In this document: positions 6,310 through 9,245 of the stretch, piece after piece
Position numbering within the stretch: position 1 is the stretch's first letter
How the letters are laid out: each line of letters starts with the position of its first letter
Assembly (NCBI GenBank): GCA_019308705.1
Contig: JAFDHW010000074.1
Location: forward strand, 1 to 9,245
DNA: 9,245 bases
From: Deltaproteobacteria bacterium
GTDB taxonomy: Bacteria; Desulfobacterota; Desulfobacteria; Desulfobacterales; Desulfatibacillaceae
Reading direction: 5' to 3'
The notes under the pieces: generated by a model
What the model saw: the letters and a program-made list of their open reading frames with translations, nothing else
The model's database searches: none
Told to the model about the DNA's origin: nothing
Position numbers and translations under genes: made by a program

Positions 6310-7101
6310 TTGGACGAGCCGGGTTTTAGGAAAATCATCGCCCTGGGTTCGCGCCTGGCCGGCTGCCGGGGGGTGCGGACCCTGGGCGTGAAGCCCGACT
6401 TTTCCCATTACACCGAAGAAGAAGCCGCGCTCATCCGGCAGGCCCCCAAGATCTACTACCCCAGCGCGTTTTACGCGGACATCTTCGAGGCCATGGGAAA
6501 GGCCGTGTTCCCCTCGGCCCGCACCTACGCCTTCGCCCAGGACAAGATCCGCCAGACCGCGCTGTTCTCCGCGTTGTCCATCCCCCATCCCAAGACCCGG
6601 GTCTACTTCGGCAAGCGCCGCCACGCCCGGATCACCAGGGACTTCTCCTTCCCCTTCATCGCCAAGATCCCCCGGGGCTCCAGCCAGGGCCGGGGCATCT
6701 TCCTCATCCGGAACGAGAAGGAGCTTTCCGCCTATTGCGCCCAGGTGCACGCGGCCTATATACAGGAATATCTCCCCGTGGAGGCGGACGTGCGGGTGGT
6801 GGTCATCGGCGGCAGGCCCGTGTGCTCCTACCGGCGCATCGGCGAGCCGGGGCGCGTGGCCGCCAACGTGAGCGCAGGGGGGAGGATCGAGTTTTCCGGG
6901 GTGCCGGACGAAGCGGTGGAAACCGCGGTGTCCGCCGCCCGCGCCGCGGGGTTCGACGACGTGGGCATGGACGTGGCCGTGTACAAGGGCCGGTGCTTTG
7001 TTTTGGAAGCAAATATGAAATACGGAACCAAGGGCATGACCCAGGCGGGTATCGACTACCGCCGCCTCATGGAGCGGCTGATCGCGGATGGAACGATCTG
7101 A
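6310..7101 (+). CDS. RimK-like ATP-grasp ligase of unknown substrate
   Basis: ATP-grasp enzymes join a carboxylate, activated as acyl phosphate, to an amine or thiol. This 263-residue protein has the C-terminal catalytic part of the RimK/LysX/GshB type. Residues 78-119 run from a DKIRQTALFSALSIPHPKT segment to FPFIAKIPRGSSQGRGI (114-130), with ATP-binding Lys119 and a Gly/Ser-rich lid. AYIQEYLP (149-156) gives the hinge Glu153. D160 and R162 in EADVRVVVIGG follow, then metal ligands D221 (GMDV), E233 and N235 (VLEANMKYG). The N-terminal ~70 residues are a short pre-ATP-grasp domain. The start is a TTG at 6310, two bases after the mrp stop; the first in-frame ATG (residue 62) is too late. Short spacing and a G-rich stretch upstream suggest coupling to mrp. 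The 3' end overlaps dgt by 14 bases. Candidate reactions are peptide or glutamate ligation to a protein or small molecule; nothing in the sequence fixes the substrate. Confidence 0.83.
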   Translation: MDEPGFRKIIALGSRLAGCRGVRTLGVKPDFSHYTEEEAALIRQAPKIYYPSAFYADIFEAMGKAVFPSARTYAFAQDKIRQTALFSALSIPHPKTRVYFGKRRHARITRDFSFPFIAKIPRGSSQGRGIFLIRNEKELSAYCAQVHAAYIQEYLPVEADVRVVVIGGRPVCSYRRIGEPGRVAANVSAGGRIEFSGVPDEAVETAVSAARAAGFDDVGMDVAVYKGRCFVLEANMKYGTKGMTQAGIDYRRLMERLIADGTI

Positions 7102-8254
7102 ACTGTTGAAAAGGATCCAGAAGGATCTCTCCGGCCGGGAGGAAAAGACCCTGTCGAGCCGGGCCACCAAGAGCGCCCGGGGAGTGCGCCGCCACCCCGA
7201 GGACATCGTGGAGCAGGGCTACCGCACCGCCTTTTCCCTGGACGCGGACCGGGTGCTCCACTCCCGGGCCTACTCCCGCTACATCGACAAGACCCAGGTC
7301 TTTTACCTCATCCGGAACGACCACATCACCCACCGGGTGCTCCACGTGCAGCTGGTGTCCAAGATCGGCCGCACCATCGGCCGGTTCCTGGGGTTGAACG
7401 AGGACCTCATCGAGGCTGTTTCCCTGGCCCACGACATCGGCCACGCGCCCTTTGGCCACGACGGGGAGAAGTTCCTCTCCACCCTGTGCGAAGCCCACGG
7501 CATCGGCGCGTTTCTCCACAACATCCAGGGCGTGCAGTTTTTGGACCGGGTGGAACGCGGCGGCACGGGCTGGAACCTCACCCTCCAGACCCTGGACGGC
7601 ATCCTGTGCCACGACGGCGAGGTCCATGATCAATACCTGGTGCCCCGGCCGGGCAAAACCTTCGACGACCTGGACCGGGAGATGGAGGAAAAACGCCGAA
7701 ACCCCGCCCTGGCCCTTGCGCCCATGACCCCGGAGGGCTGCGTGGTGCGGGTGGCGGATACCATCGCCTACATCGGCCGCGACGTGGAGGACGCCATCCG
7801 CCTTGGCCTGATCTCCCGGGCGGACCTGCCCGCGGACTGCGTGGAGGTGCTGGGCGACTCCAACGGCACCATGGTCCACCGGCTGGTCACCGACGTCATC
7901 GAGAATTCGCGGACAGGCCCCCATATCGGGTTTTCCTCCCGCGTGTCCTCGGCCCTGAAAAAGCAGAAGGAATTCAACTTAAAGCGCATCTACTTCCACC
8001 CCTTGGTCAAGAAATCCACCCGGGTCATCGAGGAGCTGTTCTCGTACTTGTTCGAACGCTTCCTGGGGGACCTGGTCAAGGAACGGACCGATTCGGTCAT
8101 CTACACCCGGTTTTTGGGGGACAAGAGCGAAGCCTACACCGCCGGCCACAGGCCCGAGGAAATCGTCCGCGACTTCATCGCCGGCATGACCGACCAGTAC
8201 TTCCTCCTGCAATGCCCCGAGGACCGCGTGCCCCCCATGCGGAGCATCCCCTGA
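7088..8254 (+). CDS. dgt: HD-domain deoxynucleoside triphosphate triphosphohydrolase (dGTPase family)
   Basis: Enzymes of this family cut dNTPs to deoxynucleoside and tripolyphosphate, tuning the dNTP pool and sometimes restricting phage. The 388-residue protein carries the complete HD metal set: H86 (RVLHVQ), H115-D116 (LAHDIGHAPFGHDGE, 113-127) and D224 (RVADTIAYIGRD). The RT-FSLD-DR-LHS-Y-R segment at 46-64 followed by KTQVF (68-72) is the usual nucleotide-site run of Dgt homologues. The HD site is not degenerate. The stretch HRVLHVQLVSKIGRTIGRFLG differs from the R-HTLEVAQIART seen in many Dgt proteins, which marks a separate subgroup; I cannot tell whether it prefers dGTP. The start is ATG 7088, overlapping the ATP-grasp gene by 14 bases, with GGAG about 13 bases upstream. 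UPF0280 follows 29 bases after the stop. Confidence 0.95.
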   Translation: MERSELLKRIQKDLSGREEKTLSSRATKSARGVRRHPEDIVEQGYRTAFSLDADRVLHSRAYSRYIDKTQVFYLIRNDHITHRVLHVQLVSKIGRTIGRFLGLNEDLIEAVSLAHDIGHAPFGHDGEKFLSTLCEAHGIGAFLHNIQGVQFLDRVERGGTGWNLTLQTLDGILCHDGEVHDQYLVPRPGKTFDDLDREMEEKRRNPALALAPMTPEGCVVRVADTIAYIGRDVEDAIRLGLISRADLPADCVEVLGDSNGTMVHRLVTDVIENSRTGPHIGFSSRVSSALKKQKEFNLKRIYFHPLVKKSTRVIEELFSYLFERFLGDLVKERTDSVIYTRFLGDKSEAYTAGHRPEEIVRDFIAGMTDQYFLLQCPEDRVPPMRSIP

Positions 8255-8283
8255 ACGGGCTTCGAGTGCTGGAAGCGGCCATC

Positions 8284-8937
8284 ATGCGGGTTTACAAGGA
8301 AAGGACCTACCGTGGGCGGGCGGCACGCAAGGGGCTGGTGGGGTTCCGGGTGGCGGTGCGGGAGACGGACCTTTGGATCCAGGCCGCGTCCGACCTTTCC
8401 GCCCTGGCCAGGGAAGCGGTGATCCAGGCCCGGGCGCGGCTGGAGCGCTACATCGAGCGGTTCCCGGAGTTCGCCCGCACCCTTGCGCCCTGGCCGGACC
8501 CCGGCCCCGCGCCGAACGTGGTGCGGGCCATGGTGCGCGCCGGGCGGGCCGCCGGGGTGGGCCCCATGGCCGCGGTGGCCGGGGCCATTGCCGAGGCCGT
8601 GGGAACCGCCCTTCTGGCCGAAAGCCCCGAGGTGGTGGTGGAAAACGGGGGGGACGTGTTCTTTGCCGTGTCCGGGCCCTTCACCGTGGGCGTCTTCGCG
8701 GGGCGCTCGCCCCTTTCCGACCGGGTGGGGATGCGGATTTCCGGCACGGGCAAGCCCATGGGCCTCTGCACCTCCTCGGGCACCGTGGGCCACTCCCTTT
8801 CCGCGGGCCGGGCCGACGCGGCCTGTATCCTTGCCGACTCCTGCTCCCTGGCCGACGCCGCGGCCACGGCCTGCGGCAACCGCGTGCAGGACGAGGCGGA
8901 CATCTCCCGCGCCCTGCCGCCACCAAAAACGCCTTGA
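8284..8937 (+). CDS. UPF0280 family protein (ApbE superfamily), function unknown
   Basis: This 217-residue protein fits the UPF0280/COG2122 family, a relative of ApbE (FAD:protein FMN transferase). Conserved blocks are MRVYKERTYRGR at the start, GLVGFRVAVRETDLWIQA (17-34), ARLERYIERFPEF, and a glycine-rich helix GVGPMAAVAGAIAEAVG at 91-107. After these come VENGGDVF (119-126) with an acidic pair, FAGRSPLSDRVGMRI, and CTSSGTVGHS at 162-171, then ADAAATACGNRV. In ApbE the ENGGD-like Gly/Asp motif and the TSG..SG motif bind FAD and magnesium, so a flavin- or nucleotide-binding role is plausible. No member has an agreed function that I know of. A frame-open start at 8212 would overlap dgt by 43 bases. 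The ATG at 8284 has GGAAG eight bases upstream and matches the family N-terminus, so I use it. Confidence 0.93.
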   Translation: MRVYKERTYRGRAARKGLVGFRVAVRETDLWIQAASDLSALAREAVIQARARLERYIERFPEFARTLAPWPDPGPAPNVVRAMVRAGRAAGVGPMAAVAGAIAEAVGTALLAESPEVVVENGGDVFFAVSGPFTVGVFAGRSPLSDRVGMRISGTGKPMGLCTSSGTVGHSLSAGRADAACILADSCSLADAAATACGNRVQDEADISRALPPPKTP

Positions 8938-8969
8938 GATTCCTGGCAAAAGCTAGTACCCTTACGCTT

Positions 8970-9012
8970 CCGGAAAGCGGACGCGAACCAGCTTTTTCCG
9001 GGACTCTCCCGG
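8970..9012 (+). other. Two mutually exclusive hairpins upstream of the HIT gene
   Basis: The 94-base gap between UPF0280 and the HIT gene holds two competing stems. CCGGAAA (8970-8976) can pair with TTTCCGG (8995-9001). Alternatively CCGGGA (8998-9003) pairs with TCCCGG (9007-9012) around a CTC loop. The second stem ends seven bases before the AGGA ribosome binding site of the HIT gene. The T-run at 8993-8997 precedes the second stem rather than following it, so this is not a classical terminator. A processing site or translation switch is possible but unproven. Confidence 0.3.
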
Positions 9013-9031
9013 CTTCCACAGGACAAAAGTC

Positions 9032-9245
9032 ATGAAAACCGCCTGGGCGCCCTGGCGTATCGAATATATCCTGGGACAAAAGGAGCCCGGTTGCGTGTTC
9101 TGCCGGGCCCAGACCACGGACACGGACCTTACCCTGTACACCGGCGACGAGGTCCTGGTGGTCATGAACAAGTATCCCTACATCAACGGGCACCTCCTGG
9201 TGGCCCCCAAGCAGCACGTGGGAAGCCTGTCGGACCTTTCCCAGG
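9032..9245 (+). CDS. HIT-family nucleotide hydrolase/transferase, 5' part only
   Basis: The frame opens at ATG 9032, with AGGA eight bases upstream, and runs off the right edge after 71 full codons. The start MKTAWAPWRIEYILGQKEPG followed by CVFC (Cys21, Cys24, a zinc pair), LTLYTGDEVLVVMNKYPYIN and GHLLVAPKQHV is typical of the bacterial HIT family related to Ap4A hydrolase/phosphorylase-type enzymes. These cleave or transfer nucleotide groups from dinucleoside polyphosphates or nucleoside phosphoramidates using a His-x-His-x-His triad. The triad would lie beyond the window, so activity cannot be judged. It probably belongs to the same transcript as dgt and UPF0280, or follows its own start after the hairpins in the 94-base gap. 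Confidence 0.9.
   Translation, partial: MKTAWAPWRIEYILGQKEPGCVFCRAQTTDTDLTLYTGDEVLVVMNKYPYINGHLLVAPKQHVGSLSDLSQ

Noticed and set aside
8934..8959. Possible promoter before the HIT gene (TTGAGA ... TAGTAC)
   Set aside because: The boxes are only 14 bases apart and the -10 is poor, so a sigma-70 promoter is not supported.
1..9245. CRISPR array, insertion sequence, tRNA/rRNA or phage remnant
   Set aside because: I found no regularly spaced repeats, terminal inverted repeats, transposase or integrase motifs, or cloverleaf-like segments.

Overview
The window is GC-rich (roughly two-thirds G+C by eye). It reads as ordinary chromosomal DNA, most likely from a sulfate-reducing or related Desulfobacterota (deltaproteobacterial) bacterium. 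The taxonomic guess is an inference. It rests on a full-length GlnE, a UPF0280 (ApbE-superfamily) protein, an Mrp/NBP35-type P-loop ATPase with its own cysteine motifs, and two small conserved proteins of a kind I recall from that lineage. I see no transposase, integrase, phage gene, tRNA, rRNA or CRISPR array, and codon use looks uniform across the window.

Layout. (1) Bases 1-675, plus strand: the 3' end of a SlyD/FKBP-like peptidyl-prolyl isomerase ending in a CGCGC tail. Four bases later comes a GTG-started 128-residue protein of unknown function. (2) Bases 732-3894, minus strand: a two-gene unit, a 94-residue conserved protein of unknown function followed by glnE, the bifunctional adenylyltransferase/adenylyl-removase of glutamine synthetase. 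Both catalytic halves of GlnE are intact. Units 1 and 2 converge on a 56-base gap that holds a hairpin. (3) Bases 3895-4139: a divergent intergenic region with several perfect GC-rich hairpins and a good plus-strand sigma-70-like promoter. (4) Bases 4140 to the right edge, plus strand: a compact run of seven genes. In order they are a LolB/DUF4292-like outer-membrane lipoprotein, a Mut7-C domain protein with a zinc ribbon, an Mrp-type Fe-S carrier ATPase, a RimK-like ATP-grasp ligase, an HD-domain dNTP triphosphohydrolase (Dgt), a UPF0280 protein, and a HIT-family nucleotide-binding protein cut by the window edge. Overlaps (4 bases and 14 bases) and tiny gaps (2 and 29 bases) suggest cotranscription and translational coupling for most of this run.

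How the genes relate. glnE is a nitrogen-control gene, and the small gene in front of it is a candidate for a related but unknown role. The plus-strand run mixes housekeeping functions: Fe-S cluster delivery (Mrp), nucleotide-pool hydrolysis (Dgt, HIT), an RNase-like fold (Mut7-C), an amide-forming ligase of unknown substrate (ATP-grasp) and envelope lipoprotein traffic. I see no clear single pathway and no convincing evidence for a new multi-gene defence or metabolic system. The most useful open questions are the ATP-grasp ligase's substrate, the Mut7-C protein's missing catalytic aspartate, the unknown gene paired with glnE, and the structured leader between the divergent units.
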